64,000 bases of DNA from Staphylococcus carnosus (GCF_900458435.1 NZ_UHCT01000001.1:1984001-2048000), one strand, 5' to 3'; positions 44,045 to 55,231 are shown, numbered from the stretch's first letter. The notes: generated by a model not told the origin, from the sequence alone. Numbers and translations are program-made.

Positions 44045-44287
44045 ATGCCAACTGAAAATACAACAATTTTTGATCAAGTAGCAGTTGTTATCGAACGTTT
44101 ACGTCCATTCTTATTACGAGATGGCGGCGATTGCACATTGATTGATGTCGAAGACGGTATCGTTAAATTACAACTTCACGGTGCATGCAATACATGCCCT
44201 AGTTCAACAATCACTTTAAAAGCAGGTATCGAGCGTGCATTGCTTGAAGAAGTACCTGGTGTTGTTGAAGTGGAACAAGTATTCTAA
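44045..44287 (+). CDS. nfu: NifU C-terminal-domain iron-sulfur scaffold/carrier (Nfu, YutI-like)
   Basis: An 80-residue protein started at MPTENTT with AAGGAGA upstream. The Nfu signature, [15 protein letters not shown], puts the cluster-binding CXXC at residues 48-51; a further cysteine is at 30 in GGDC. It delivers Fe-S clusters to client proteins such as aconitase in staphylococci. It is divergent from the YuzD-like gene; the short gap between (43952-44044) must contain both promoters. Confidence 0.93.
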   Translation: MPTENTTIFDQVAVVIERLRPFLLRDGGDCTLIDVEDGIVKLQLHGACNTCPSSTITLKAGIERALLEEVPGVVEVEQVF

Positions 44288-44315
44288 GACCATTAAGATA
44301 TAAAGCATTTTTAAG

Positions 44316-44348
44316 AGAAGCTTAGCTGATAATTCAGCTGATGCTTCT
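44316..44348. terminator. Bidirectional terminator between nfu and the MerR gene
   Basis: AGAAGC...GCTTCT with an inner AGCTGA/TCAGCT pairing; six T on the plus strand. Confidence 0.8.
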
Positions 44349-44351
44349 TTT

Positions 44352-45122
44352 TTATTTATGTGTATACTTTTTTATAATGTTACTAAGCATTTCTGCAGCA
44401 CCCTTTTTACCCACTAAATTATCATAATAAGCCGTAAATCTTTCATCTTCTACATAAAGTTCTGCCATAGCATTATGATACGTTTCACTGTACTGTCCAC
44501 TCATTAACTTCAACCATTTAGCATGCGCATCAAACACTTCATTATCAGTATCGCTATTCTTATTTTCATGACCTCGTTCCATTAAATTTTGTAACCCTCT
44601 TTTAATTATCAACTCATATTCTCCTGCTTGATGATACTCTAATTGAGAAAGATGACTCCAATGTTGCTCTGTTTTTTCTAATGTATCATGTCCATACTTT
44701 TCAATAACTTCTTGCCCATATTTTTCATTATTTTCATTTATTTTTTCTAATTTAAATGCTTCAAATTTTTCTCTATCTGACATTTGTTTCCCCTCCTGTT
44801 CGTTTTCTAAAGTAGTATCAATCAATTGTATTAATCTCGCTAATTCCGATTGTTTTTCAACTAATTTCTGCTTTTGCTGCATCAAAATATGCATTAAATC
44901 TGTTTCATCACTTTGTATTAATCTTCTGATCTCAGGGAGCGGAACCTCCATTTTCCTTAAAAACATAATAACTTGCAGAACATCTAAGTCTTCTGAAAAA
45001 TATATACGATATCCATTTTCAGCTGAGCGATGCGCTTTTAACAACTTTATTTCATCATAATAACGCAATGTACGAGTACTTAATCCTGTCATTTCAGAAA
45101 CTTCACTCATTAAATATTTCAA
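44352..45122 (-). CDS. MerR-family transcriptional regulator with TipAS domain (TipAL-like)
   Basis: A 256-residue regulator. The N-terminal MerR winged helix (VSEMTGLSTRTLRYYDEIKLL, residues about 6-27) is followed by the wing (ENGYRIYFSEDLDVLQ), then a coiled dimer helix. The C-terminal domain from about residue 115 has the TipAS pattern, which in TipAL binds thiopeptides and in Mta-type regulators binds drugs. A TTG at 45122, 6 bases after GAAGGTG, is the likely start; an ATG at 45110 is the alternative. It is downstream of and on the same strand as copB. Whether it controls copB is unknown. Confidence 0.86.
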   Translation of the reverse strand: MKYLMSEVSEMTGLSTRTLRYYDEIKLLKAHRSAENGYRIYFSEDLDVLQVIMFLRKMEVPLPEIRRLIQSDETDLMHILMQQKQKLVEKQSELARLIQLIDTTLENEQEGKQMSDREKFEAFKLEKINENNEKYGQEVIEKYGHDTLEKTEQHWSHLSQLEYHQAGEYELIIKRGLQNLMERGHENKNSDTDNEVFDAHAKWLKLMSGQYSETYHNAMAELYVEDERFTAYYDNLVGKKGAAEMLSNIIKKYTHK

Positions 45123-45262
45123 TTTATCACCTTCTATATTCTTATCATAAAGATTCGCGCAACGTTAAGGTCAATAACTTTTTATTTTTTTATCTGCTTT
45201 AAATTTAAATGAGTATAAAAGTTGATCTCTTATCTTCGTTGTTTATATTTATTGAAATAGAA

Positions 45263-45292
45263 AAACTCGAACTGTTAATACAGCACGAGTTT
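45263..45292 (-). terminator. Terminator after copB
   Basis: AAACTCG pairs with CGAGTTT with an inner CTGT/ACAG; TTTT follows on the minus strand. Confidence 0.7.
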
Positions 45293-45298
45293 CAAAAT

Positions 45299-47347
45299 TC
45301 AATCTAATTTTAGTGTAAATGCATTGATTGCTACAATTATAGTACTGAGTGACATTAGAATTGCCCCTACTGCTGGAGATAATATCAAACCTGCAAATGC
45401 TAACACACCAGCTGCTAGAGGTACTGCAATAATATTATATCCAGCACCCCACCAAAGGTTTTGGACCATTTTACGCATTGTATTTTTAGATAGCGTAAGG
45501 AAATGAATGATATCAATAGGATTACTTTTGACGATGATAATATCAGCAGAATCTATTGCAACATCCGTACCTGCACCAATTGCTGCACCAATATCTGCTC
45601 TAACTAAACTTGGCGCATCATTAATGCCGTCTCCCACCATCATAACTTTACTGCCGTCTTTTTGATAATTTTGTATAATTGTTTCTTTGTCTTCTGGTAA
45701 TAATTCAGAATGTACATATTTAATTCCTAATTCTTTCGCAACATTTTCAGCTACTTCTTTATTATCCCCTGTCAACATCACAGGTGTAATTTTTCGTTCT
45801 ATCAAATCTGAAACCATTTGTTTTGAGCTTTCTTTGATTTGATCACCTTGAGCAATAAAACCAACAACGGAATCACCTTCAATCAAATAGCTGATTGAAT
45901 TACCTTTTTGTGCCCAATGAGTAAATAATGAAACATCATATTTAAACTGATGCTTTTTCAAATACGATTCATTAACAATCTTAAAACTGTGTCCATTCAC
46001 TTTTCCTTCTAATCCAACACCTGAAATCGTCTGAACATCCTCCGAGTTTTCAACTTTAGTATCCTTAGATTTCGCGTATTCAATTATTCCACGTGCTAGC
46101 GGATGATTAGAAGCACTTTCTAATGAAGCAAACAATTGCAATACTTCGTCATCTGATAATTGACTATCTAGACTTTCATAGTGATTAACTGTAAAAACAC
46201 CTTTAGTTAAAGTACCTGTTTTATCCATCATGACATAGTTTAAAGGCTGCGCAATCTCTACAGCTTCTCTATTTTTAATAATAAGACCATTGTGGGCACC
46301 AATTGAAGTAGAACGTGCAGTAACTAATGGTATAGCTAAACCCAATGCATGCGGACAAGCTATTACTAAAACCGTTACCAATCTCTCAAGTGCGAAATCT
46401 ATATTATGCGTAATCAAAACCCATACTATAAAAGCAATAAGACCTGCACTTACCGTAAAATAAAAGAGGTATCCTGCAACTTTATCAGATAAAAGCTCTG
46501 CTTTTGATTTATCATCTTGTGCTTGACTCACCATATCCATCACTTGTGATAAATAACCTTTACCGCCTGCAGCAGAGACTTTCACTTGAATAGTACCCGA
46601 GCCATTAATCGCACCGCCAATAACCTTGTCATCAATATGTTTTGGAACTTTCTTTGATTCGCCTGTTACCAATGATTCATCTACATCAGTATTACCTTTG
46701 ATAATGATACCATCTGCGGGTATGCTATCCCCTGATTTGACTTCAATGATGTCCCCATCCTTTATATCAGAAGTTTGAATCGTTTCATGGTTACCGTCTT
46801 TATTCACTTTAATCGCTTTATTAGGTAACAATGCTGCCATTTTCTCTAAAGCATTTCCTGCGTTGCCAACAGCATTCATCTCAATCCAATGACCTAATAG
46901 CATGATAATAATTAAAGTTGCTAACTCCCAGAAAAAGTCCATAGCATGAGAAGAAGTATTACTAAAATGATTAAGATAGAATGCATATAGACTATATACA
47001 TATGCAACAGTTATACCTAAAGCAATAAGCGTCATCATGCCTGGTTTTTTCTCTTTCAACTCATCCTTAGCACCTGATAAGAATGGTTGGCCGCCATAAA
47101 CGAAAAGTATGGTAGCAAGTATTAAAACAATCCAATCAGATCCTTTAAATGTAAACTGAAACGGCAAGTGCAAACCCATCATTGGAGATAATATAATAAT
47201 AGGAAGTGCAAAGATTAATGAGATAAAAAATTTCTTCTTAAAATTACCATGATGATGGTGCCCCATATGATTTTGATGATGCATTCCATGATGATTATGC
47301 ACATGAGAACTTTCATGTGTATGACTTGAGTTTTGATTTTGAGTCAT
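45299..47347 (-). CDS. copB: Copper-translocating P1B-type ATPase, CopB class
   Basis: A 682-residue heavy-metal ATPase. The first 35 residues are rich in histidine ([16 protein letters not shown] near residues 19-34) and there is no CXXC metal-binding domain. The membrane metal site is CPH at residues 331-333. The actuator TGES is at 228-231, the phosphorylated aspartate at 375 (DKTGT), and a GDGIND hinge follows. CPH with a His-rich start defines the CopB class (Enterococcus hirae CopB; copper exporter of staphylococcal mobile elements). A CsoR-like palindrome lies just upstream. No copZ or second ATPase is in the window. Confidence 0.93.
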   Translation of the reverse strand: MTQNQNSSHTHESSHVHNHHGMHHQNHMGHHHHGNFKKKFFISLIFALPIIILSPMMGLHLPFQFTFKGSDWIVLILATILFVYGGQPFLSGAKDELKEKKPGMMTLIALGITVAYVYSLYAFYLNHFSNTSSHAMDFFWELATLIIIMLLGHWIEMNAVGNAGNALEKMAALLPNKAIKVNKDGNHETIQTSDIKDGDIIEVKSGDSIPADGIIIKGNTDVDESLVTGESKKVPKHIDDKVIGGAINGSGTIQVKVSAAGGKGYLSQVMDMVSQAQDDKSKAELLSDKVAGYLFYFTVSAGLIAFIVWVLITHNIDFALERLVTVLVIACPHALGLAIPLVTARSTSIGAHNGLIIKNREAVEIAQPLNYVMMDKTGTLTKGVFTVNHYESLDSQLSDDEVLQLFASLESASNHPLARGIIEYAKSKDTKVENSEDVQTISGVGLEGKVNGHSFKIVNESYLKKHQFKYDVSLFTHWAQKGNSISYLIEGDSVVGFIAQGDQIKESSKQMVSDLIERKITPVMLTGDNKEVAENVAKELGIKYVHSELLPEDKETIIQNYQKDGSKVMMVGDGINDAPSLVRADIGAAIGAGTDVAIDSADIIIVKSNPIDIIHFLTLSKNTMRKMVQNLWWGAGYNIIAVPLAAGVLAFAGLILSPAVGAILMSLSTIIVAINAFTLKLD

Positions 47348-47448
47348 CTTACAAACTCCTTTCTCAGATCATTGTAATTATCTATATAAAACTATTAAAC
47401 ACAAAGCCTCACTCGCTATTTTCACAGTTTTTTATTGTTATATATCTC

Positions 47449-47467
47449 TATACCCTCATAGGGTATA
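47449..47467 (-). promoter_or_regulatory. CsoR-type operator palindrome upstream of copB
   Basis: TATACCCT, a 3-base centre, then AGGGTATA: a perfect 8-base inverted repeat resembling the CsoR consensus with C/G-rich inner parts. It is about 100 bases upstream of the copB start. Possible -35-like (TTGGAT) and -10-like sequences flank it on the minus strand, consistent with copper-relieved repression. Confidence 0.7.
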
Positions 47468-47484
47468 ATCCAAAAGTAAAAAAA

Positions 47485-47515
47485 CAAGATACAACATCTT
47501 TAACATTGTATCTTG
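47485..47515 (-). terminator. Terminator of the dlt operon
   Basis: CAAGATACAA pairs with TTGTATCTTG; TTTTTTT follows on the minus strand. Confidence 0.88.
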
Positions 47516-47530
47516 CCTTTATTATTGATA

Positions 47531-48936
<1,406 letters not shown>

Positions 48937-48940
48937 TTAT

Positions 48941-50155
48941 TTAAATCAGCTTCCCTGAAAAAATTAAGAATCCGAATGTGACAAAGTGGAATGTAATAAT
49001 AATACTTAGTGCTGTTGTAAAACGATTATCCCAACGCGGCGGATGTTTCTTGCGCCAACGTTCGTAATAACCATAGCCTATAAATAAGGCAGCATGATAA
49101 AGTCCATAGCCAATATAATATACTTCTAATCCGTGCCAAACTCCCATGATAAAGAAGTTTAAGAAGAAAGCTACATTAGACATTGCAAATTGACTTTTCA
49201 TCAATTTCTTTTTAGACATAAAGAATAGCGATCTCATATAAATACAGTCACGGAACCAAAATGATAATGTCATATGCCATCTGTTCCAGAAATCCTTAAT
49301 ATTTCTAGATTTGAACGGCTGATTAAAGTTCGGTGGTGTCTTAATACCATATAGAAAGCTGACTGCTATCGCAAACAAACTATAACCAGCGAAATCAAAG
49401 AATAGATACATACTATAGGCATACATATATAACCAGTATCTTACAAAACCATGCAAATGCATTTGCAATGGCATTACGCCGTATTGGTTCACAAAATACG
49501 CAATAATATATTTATATAAGAAACCGAGCATTATCATATGAATTGCTTTCAAAACAAGTCCTCGGTATTCATCACCCGTCGGAACTTTTTTATCATCTTT
49601 TACGAATCGTTTATAACGGTCAATTGGTCCAGAAGAAATAGTTGGAAAGAATGAAATAAATTGGAAAAGCTTTCCTAATTTAATTTCTTTAATCGAGCCA
49701 GCTCTAATCTCCATAATCAGTTGGACACTTTTAAAGGTTACATATGATATACCCAAGAAACCAATAAATTCAATCAACTTGTGCTCATGGAATTGGATTT
49801 GTTGTCCTCCAAGCCATGAACTTGAAAATATTTTCACTAATGCCAGTGGCAAAATTGATAATGTCATCACGATAAAAAACTTAGCAAATGTATTATTTTT
49901 TGGTCGTGAATGGTAATACCACATAATCAAGGCTGCTTGCCAAAGCATATAAATAATAAAGCTGACGAGTTGAACACTCAAGTATTTTATACCGAAAAAG
50001 TTTAATTTATCGGAAGCAAATATAATTACAATCATAATTGCTGTACTAATACCATTATAAATATAGCTTCGCTTACCTAAAAATCCTAATATTATAACTG
50101 GTATAAGCAATATAAAAGCAATTAAGAAGAACGTAAACGTACCATAAGGTGTCAT
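48941..50155 (-). CDS. dltB: D-alanyl transfer protein DltB (MBOAT family)
   Basis: A 404-residue multi-spanning membrane protein of the MBOAT family. It has the conserved NIKDFWNRWHMTLSFWFRD stretch with the structural tryptophan/arginine, and the catalytic histidine in FFIMGVWHGLEVYYIGYGLYHA. It forms the channel through which D-alanine moves from DltC to the outside. Its ATG overlaps the dltA stop by one base (TAATG). Confidence 0.96.
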   Translation of the reverse strand: MTPYGTFTFFLIAFILLIPVIILGFLGKRSYIYNGISTAIMIVIIFASDKLNFFGIKYLSVQLVSFIIYMLWQAALIMWYYHSRPKNNTFAKFFIVMTLSILPLALVKIFSSSWLGGQQIQFHEHKLIEFIGFLGISYVTFKSVQLIMEIRAGSIKEIKLGKLFQFISFFPTISSGPIDRYKRFVKDDKKVPTGDEYRGLVLKAIHMIMLGFLYKYIIAYFVNQYGVMPLQMHLHGFVRYWLYMYAYSMYLFFDFAGYSLFAIAVSFLYGIKTPPNFNQPFKSRNIKDFWNRWHMTLSFWFRDCIYMRSLFFMSKKKLMKSQFAMSNVAFFLNFFIMGVWHGLEVYYIGYGLYHAALFIGYGYYERWRKKHPPRWDNRFTTALSIIITFHFVTFGFLIFSGKLI

Positions 50156-51609
50156 TAATTTAATTCCTCTGCGATTTTTTTACGGTCTATTTTACCATTT
50201 GAAGTTAATGGCAACTGATCCATCCACACAAACTTTCTAGGTATCATGTATTCAGGTAAGCTGGATTTTAAATCAGATTTTATTTCATGGGAAAGTTTTG
50301 CACTATCTTCAACATTTTCTGTTGGTACAACTGCACCAATGAGTTGTGTTACTCTACCGTTTTTATATATCGGTACGACTACGGCTTCTCTTACCCAACT
50401 TGACTGACGTAGGATGGTTTCAATTTCCTCAAGTTCCATACGATAGCCGTTCATTTTAATTTGAAAATCAATACGTCCTTGAATGAACCATTGATCATCT
50501 TCAAATTTTGCTCTATCACCAGAACGATAAGAACGTGTATCTTCACTTGTGCTAAATACTTCTTGTGTCTTTTCTTTATTTTTCAAATAACCGACACTAA
50601 CACTGTTTCCTGTGATAATAAGTTCCCCTTCATCAGTTGTAGATAAAGTTGTACCAGGTCGCGCTTGACCAACTGGCAATGTACTATACTTTTCTAATAT
50701 CTCAGGTGTAATTTGAATGCTTGTCACAGCCACTGTAGCTTCAGTAGGTCCGTAAGTATTATAAATTGTTGCCGATGGGAAACGTTCTACCAAAGCCTTT
50801 GCTGTTCTATGCGGTAAAATTTCTCCGCAGAAGAAAAATTCTTTCAGACTAGGATATTGTTTTTCATCTAAAGTCGGTAATAATAAGCACATTTCAATAA
50901 ATGATGGCGTAGAAACCCATACATTGATAGGAGTTTTTTGCAACATATCATTTAAAAGCTTTGGCTTTTTAATCATATCTTTATCTACTAGATTTAAAGT
51001 GCCTCCTGTAAACAAGCAAGGATAGATTGCCATCACTGACAAGTCAAATGAAAATGGTGCTTGATTCAACCATTCTTGGCCTTTTCCTAATTGATTTAAA
51101 TCCTTCATCCATTCTGCAAATTCAATTAAACTTGTATATTGAATTTGAACACCTTTTGGCTCACCAGTTGAACCAGATGTAAAAATAGTATAGACCACAT
51201 CCTCAGGCTTCATATGTGATTCAAATACTTCAGGTGTTGATGTATTTTGAACACCTTCAATTGTTAAAACTTTACCTTGTTTAAATTCAAATGTTTCATC
51301 ACTTGTATCAAAAATAAATTCAGGTTCTGTTTTATCAATAATCATAGCTGTACGCTCATTAGGCACAGACGTATCAATAGGTACGTAACCGCACCCCGCT
51401 TTTATACCTGCTATCATACCGACTACCATGAAAGGTGACATATGACCATATAAAATTACCGGTTTTTTGCTATCTTGAATCAAAGATGCTAATTGGTCAG
51501 ATAATTCATCTAATTCTTTATAAGACAGTGTGTCATCAATGTGTCTTACTGCTATGCTGTCAGGACTATCTTTGACGATACTGTTTAATACATTAATTAT
51601 ATCTTTCAT
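50155..51609 (-). CDS. dltA: D-alanine--poly(phosphoribitol)/carrier ligase DltA
   Basis: A 484-residue adenylating enzyme that activates D-alanine with ATP and loads DltC. Features: the P-loop-like [19 protein letters not shown] near residue 140, [15 protein letters not shown], the YRSGDRAKF motif, and the terminal lysine in [13 protein letters not shown]-alanylation lowers wall charge and protects against cationic peptides. The ATG follows AAAGGAGA. Confidence 0.97.
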   Translation of the reverse strand: MKDIINVLNSIVKDSPDSIAVRHIDDTLSYKELDELSDQLASLIQDSKKPVILYGHMSPFMVVGMIAGIKAGCGYVPIDTSVPNERTAMIIDKTEPEFIFDTSDETFEFKQGKVLTIEGVQNTSTPEVFESHMKPEDVVYTIFTSGSTGEPKGVQIQYTSLIEFAEWMKDLNQLGKGQEWLNQAPFSFDLSVMAIYPCLFTGGTLNLVDKDMIKKPKLLNDMLQKTPINVWVSTPSFIEMCLLLPTLDEKQYPSLKEFFFCGEILPHRTAKALVERFPSATIYNTYGPTEATVAVTSIQITPEILEKYSTLPVGQARPGTTLSTTDEGELIITGNSVSVGYLKNKEKTQEVFSTSEDTRSYRSGDRAKFEDDQWFIQGRIDFQIKMNGYRMELEEIETILRQSSWVREAVVVPIYKNGRVTQLIGAVVPTENVEDSAKLSHEIKSDLKSSLPEYMIPRKFVWMDQLPLTSNGKIDRKKIAEELN

Positions 51610-51624
51610 AACTTTCTCCTTTAA

Positions 51625-51777
51625 TTAGAATTCATTGTAAATAAAGTTATTATGGGTATCTCCCGATCCATATATTAGGTACAAAGTAATGAATATTGCT
51701 AAATAAAGAGCAGTTAATAAATATGGCTTCAATTTTTGCATTGTTTCAAATTTTGTTTCGGGTTCTTTGGACTTCAT
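51625..51777 (-). CDS. dltX: DltX, small membrane protein of the dlt operon
   Basis: A 50-residue protein read by hand: ATG at 51777 after AGAGAGGTG, stop at 51625, 15 bases before the dltA start. One central transmembrane helix (YLLTALYLAIFITLYLIY) with a cytosolic lysine-rich start and a conserved C-terminal NFIYNEF tail. That tail is the hallmark of DltX and is thought to contribute to D-alanyl transfer at the membrane with DltB and DltD. It is the first gene of the operon. Confidence 0.93.
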   Translation of the reverse strand: MKSKEPETKFETMQKLKPYLLTALYLAIFITLYLIYGSGDTHNNFIYNEF

Positions 51778-51876
51778 GTTGCACCTCTCTAGTTAATTTA
51801 ATTTTTTCTTAAGTACGAGTGTGACATGTGCGTCTCTTGTTAAATTCCTGTCCCTAATTCAACAAAAATATAATTC

Positions 51877-51905
51877 ATTATAATCTTTTTCTCATACATT
51901 TTCAA
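51877..51905 (-). promoter_or_regulatory. Promoter of the dlt operon
   Basis: TTGAAA (51900-51905), exactly 17 bases, TATAAT (51877-51882), read on the minus strand. A good sigma-A promoter, about 100 bases upstream of dltX. Confidence 0.8.
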
Positions 51906-52152
51906 TTGTATTGGGAGTGTATATAGAAAATTTTATCATTTTCCGACCATTTCACCCTCTTATATACAATTGCTTTTAGTCTTCAAAAGAAAGAAATAAG
52001 CTATTTAAAAATTCAACACTCTTTCTAAATTTACTCGTTAAGTTTACTTATATCCTTACAAAATTTCAATATTTTTATGGGTAACATAATTGTAATACTC
52101 TATTATCTTTTCTCCATCATACTTAGGACGTAGAAAGAAAAAATTATTAAAA

Positions 52153-52192
52153 AAGCAGCATTTATCCTATAAATCATAGATAAATGCTGCTT
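52153..52192 (-). terminator. Terminator after the glycerate dehydrogenase gene
   Basis: AAGCAGCATTTAT pairs with ATAAATGCTGCTT; TTTT follows on the minus strand. Confidence 0.88.
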
Positions 52193-52200
52193 CATATACT

Positions 52201-53172
52201 TTATTTTTTATTATCTGTAACCGGAGTAATCGGAGGATGTCCTTCTAATACTGCTTTTACATTGCTAATAGAAAGTTGAATCATTCTATCTCTTGTTACA
52301 ACTGAGGCACTTCCGATATGTGGCAATACGACTGCATTGGATAATTTTAATAATGGATGGTCAGTAGAAATTGGTTCTTCTCTAAATACATCTAACCCTG
52401 CACCTGCAATCTCACCATCTTTTAACGCTTGTATTAAATCTTCCTCTACTACTGTTGCACCCCGTCCGATATTGATAAAAATTGCGTCGTTGCGCATTTT
52501 TTTAAATGCAGCACGATTAAATTTATCTTTCGTTTCTGGTGTTAACGGCGCAGTACATATAACAAAGTCACTATTTTCTAATAACTCATCGAAACTGACA
52601 TATAGAACACCTAATTCTTTTTCAGCAATACGATGACGACTTCTATTATGATACATTACATTTGCTTCAAAGCCTTTTAAGCGACGGGCAAATGCTTTAC
52701 CAATATCTCCCATACCAAAGATACCTACTTTTGAGCCATGTACATCTTTACCTGCTAAAAGATAAGGTCCCCAGCTTTTCCATTTGCCATCACGGATATA
52801 TTGTTCCGCTTCAACAATTCTCCGTGCAGTTGCTAACATTAACGCAAAACCTAACTCCGCTGTTGTTTCTGTTAACACTTCAGGTGTATTCGTCACAGTT
52901 ACACCGCGTTCTTCAGCCAATGGAATATCAATATTGTCATATCCTACTGCTAAATTCGCAATGATTTTTAATTTAGGTGCAGCATCTAATGTTTCTTCAT
53001 TTACTTTTTCACTCAATGTAATAAAGCATGCATCTGCATCTTTTAATTCTTCTAAAAATTTTTCACGGGGCATTGGGACATATTCTTCATCCCACATTTC
53101 AACTTCTGCAAATGCTTTTAATTGATCAACAAATCGTTCTGGAATTTTCCGTGTCACTAACACTTTAGTCAT
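52201..53172 (-). CDS. D-2-hydroxyacid dehydrogenase (glyoxylate/hydroxypyruvate reductase type)
   Basis: A 323-residue NAD(P)-dependent enzyme. The Rossmann motif GIFGMGDIGKAFARRLKGF is near residue 148. Catalytic residues of the family: arginine in FINIGRGATVVEE, the glutamate in FREEPI, and histidine in VLPHIGSA. It is similar to glycerate dehydrogenase/GyaR-type enzymes; the actual substrate (glyoxylate, hydroxypyruvate) is inferred. It starts 8 bases after the HAD gene, with which it forms an operon. Confidence 0.9.
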   Translation of the reverse strand: MTKVLVTRKIPERFVDQLKAFAEVEMWDEEYVPMPREKFLEELKDADACFITLSEKVNEETLDAAPKLKIIANLAVGYDNIDIPLAEERGVTVTNTPEVLTETTAELGFALMLATARRIVEAEQYIRDGKWKSWGPYLLAGKDVHGSKVGIFGMGDIGKAFARRLKGFEANVMYHNRSRHRIAEKELGVLYVSFDELLENSDFVICTAPLTPETKDKFNRAAFKKMRNDAIFINIGRGATVVEEDLIQALKDGEIAGAGLDVFREEPISTDHPLLKLSNAVVLPHIGSASVVTRDRMIQLSISNVKAVLEGHPPITPVTDNKK

Positions 53173-53180
53173 AGTAACAC

Positions 53181-53960
53181 CTACCCTTCTAATTCATTTA
53201 AAACCTCATTTAAATCTTTGAATGTGTATGTTGGTTGTGTTTCTTTTTGTGCAAGTTCTTCTTTGCTTGTTACACCTGTTTGTACATGAATTGTATCAAT
53301 ACCAGCGTTAATTCCTGACATAATATCTGTTTCATAAAGGTCGCCTACCATTGCAACTTCATCTTTAGGCAATTTCAATATATCCATCGCCATATCCATA
53401 ATGATAGGTTGCGGTTTACCGATAAATGTCGGTTGAACTTGAGTAGATACAGTAATGACACTTGTAATAGCACCATTACCAGGTAAAAATCCGCGTTCAT
53501 TAGGTATTGAAATATCTTGGTTTGTAGAAATAAATTTGGCACCATTGCGTACACCTAAAGTAGCTTGTGCAAATTTTTCATAATTTACATTAGTGTCTAA
53601 TCCAACTACCACATAATCTACATGTGTATCGTCGATTAAAGTGAGACCTGCATCTAATAAAGCAGTACGGATACCGCCCTCTCCGATAACATAAATCGAA
53701 GCATTAGGATTTTCTTTTTTGATATATCCTGCAGTTGCTAATGCTGAAGTGATTACTTCTTCAGGTTTCGCCTCAATACCAAAACCAGCTAATTTCTTCA
53801 CTACATCACTTGGTACTTTTGTTGAATTATTTGTTACAAAAAGATGAGGAATATCTTTTTCATTTAAATAATCAATAAATTGCTTAGCACCATCAATTTC
53901 ATCAGAACCTTTATACATAGTTCCATCTAAATCAATCAAATAACCTTTATAGTGTTTCAT
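53181..53960 (-). CDS. NagD/YutF-type HAD-family phosphatase
   Basis: A 259-residue HAD enzyme of the C2-cap NagD type. Motif [13 protein letters not shown] at the start, motif II VTNNSTK, and the metal motif [12 protein letters not shown]. The start at 53960 has AAAGGAGAG inside the end of the DUF86 gene, with just 4 bases between stop and ATG; the in-frame TTG upstream is rejected. The Bacillus homologue YutF lies next to YutE (DUF86), as here. Possible p-nitrophenyl-phosphatase or nucleotidase activity; the substrate is unknown. Confidence 0.9.
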   Translation of the reverse strand: MKHYKGYLIDLDGTMYKGSDEIDGAKQFIDYLNEKDIPHLFVTNNSTKVPSDVVKKLAGFGIEAKPEEVITSALATAGYIKKENPNASIYVIGEGGIRTALLDAGLTLIDDTHVDYVVVGLDTNVNYEKFAQATLGVRNGAKFISTNQDISIPNERGFLPGNGAITSVITVSTQVQPTFIGKPQPIIMDMAMDILKLPKDEVAMVGDLYETDIMSGINAGIDTIHVQTGVTSKEELAQKETQPTYTFKDLNEVLNELEG

Positions 53961-53964
53961 AAAG

Positions 53965-54396
53965 TTAATGCTCTCCTTTTCCAAATGCGGTCACAGGCAC
54001 ATTTTCGTTATTTAAAAAATGAATTACTTCATCAATAAAATTACGATAATCTTCAAGTGATGAATCAAACAAAGGAATCAGATCTTCTGTATCTAATTGA
54101 TCATATTCATGAACAAAACGTTTACGTACATCCACTGTTTTGTTAATTCCCTCTTTTGTTTTTGGGGAAATCACTTTTTCCAATTCAAGAATATCAATAA
54201 CATCCTTATAATTGCCTGGATCTCTTAAAACAAAACCATCAATAATCATATTTCCAATATCCACAGAAGATTCGATCAGCATTTGCGCAATTCTTTCAAA
54301 TGCGTAATGATTCCCTTTTTGTTCTGGGTAATCTTCTGTTAATTGTTTTAAATAATTCAATTTAAGTTCTAATTTCTCTTTATCCACAAAATACAT
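53965..54396 (-). CDS. DUF86/HepT-like protein (YutE-like)
   Basis: A 143-residue mostly helical protein started at [13 protein letters not shown] with AGGAG 8 bases upstream. The HepT family RX4HXY motif is intact: R91, H96, Y98 in RKRFVHEY. In HepT toxins this motif gives RNase activity. No MntA-type nucleotidyltransferase antitoxin is adjacent, and the conserved partner in Bacillus is the YutF phosphatase. It is the first gene of a three-gene operon ending at the glycerate dehydrogenase. Confidence 0.84.
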   Translation of the reverse strand: MYFVDKEKLELKLNYLKQLTEDYPEQKGNHYAFERIAQMLIESSVDIGNMIIDGFVLRDPGNYKDVIDILELEKVISPKTKEGINKTVDVRKRFVHEYDQLDTEDLIPLFDSSLEDYRNFIDEVIHFLNNENVPVTAFGKGEH

Positions 54397-54495
54397 GCCA
54401 ATCACTCCTATTCCCTTCAATCATATCACATCTTTGCAGTACAATTCATTAGTAGATATACTTATATAAAGACGCTGTAAAGGAGTCGATGATAA

Positions 54496-54789
54496 ATGAT
54501 AGATATGTTTTTATATGATGATAATGAAGAAGCTGATGTTCAATACGTAGGAATGGTTGGAGAGGAAAGTCGTTATGATTTAATGATGTTTCAGACCAAC
54601 CGTCATTATGGGAAAGTTTTAGTATTGAATATGCAGACTAATAAATTCGGTATCCTCGGACCGGATGATTTAGCCGAAGATGGATATGTCGCATATGTAT
54701 TAGGAGTCAGTGATGCTGAAGGTGAAGAACTCACTGAATACTTAAAGGATGTTATACCTAGCGGGACTTTTGATAGCGGGGAATACTAA
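54496..54789 (+). CDS. DUF3055 family protein
   Basis: A 97-residue acidic protein, started with ATG after AAAGGAG. It matches DUF3055 (staphylococcal/Bacillus YutH-region neighbours) in length and in the sequence LYDDNEEADVQYVG. Predicted to be soluble with a beta-rich fold; function unknown. It is divergent from the DUF86 gene. Confidence 0.78.
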   Translation: MIDMFLYDDNEEADVQYVGMVGEESRYDLMMFQTNRHYGKVLVLNMQTNKFGILGPDDLAEDGYVAYVLGVSDAEGEELTEYLKDVIPSGTFDSGEY

Positions 54790-54792
54790 TTA

Positions 54793-54837
54793 AAAAGGTT
54801 GAGATATCAATTTTGATGAATGATATCTCAACCTTTT
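54793..54837. terminator. Bidirectional terminator between DUF3055 and the YutD-like gene
   Basis: A 17-bp stem AAAAGGTTGAGATATCA / TGATATCTCAACCTTTT. Confidence 0.9.
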
Positions 54838-54838
54838 A

Positions 54839-55231
54839 TTATTGTTCTGGCTCTTGTTCTTTCGGAATACTGGGTTCAATTTTTACATCATGCAATTTAT
54901 CTGAAGGATTATCAATAAGCTCACTATCTTCTGATTCACGTATATTTTTTAACTCTCTTTCAGGTATGCGTCTAAGTACAAAATACGCACAACCGAAATT
55001 ACAGTACTCTAATAAATAATCTTGAATCGTTGAAAATCGTTTACTGATTTCAGCTTTTTTATTTGAGTCTTTATAAAAACCTTTTAAACGCAATTGTTCA
55101 TAACCGAAATCACCGACTACATAATCATATTTATCTAGTATTTCAGAATAACGGTTTACGAATTGCTCTTCATCAAAGCAATCACGATATTCTTCTATTA
55201 ATTCAAAGTATTTATCTCCTGCTTTAATCAT
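54839..55231 (-). CDS. YutD-like protein (DUF1027)
   Basis: A 130-residue soluble protein. The family pattern is visible: YFELIEEYRDCFDEEQFVNRYSEILDKYDYVVGDFGYEQLRLKGFY (residues about 8-53, given as a region) and the later DYLLEYCNFGCAYFVLRRI. The C-terminal tail is acidic and proline-rich. Function is unknown; the gene follows lipA in Firmicutes. Two tandem ATG codons (55234, 55231) follow AGGTGAG; the second gives better spacing. Confidence 0.82.
   Translation of the reverse strand: MIKAGDKYFELIEEYRDCFDEEQFVNRYSEILDKYDYVVGDFGYEQLRLKGFYKDSNKKAEISKRFSTIQDYLLEYCNFGCAYFVLRRIPERELKNIRESEDSELIDNPSDKLHDVKIEPSIPKEQEPEQ

Larger units (their letters stand above)
51778..52200. other. Intergenic region between dltX and the glycerate dehydrogenase gene
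   Basis: About 420 AT-rich bases holding the dlt promoter (51877-51905), a roughly 100-base untranslated leader, and the terminator of the glycerate dehydrogenase gene (52153-52192). No coding frame is convincing. The region between 51910 and 52150 has no recognisable element. Confidence 0.6.
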
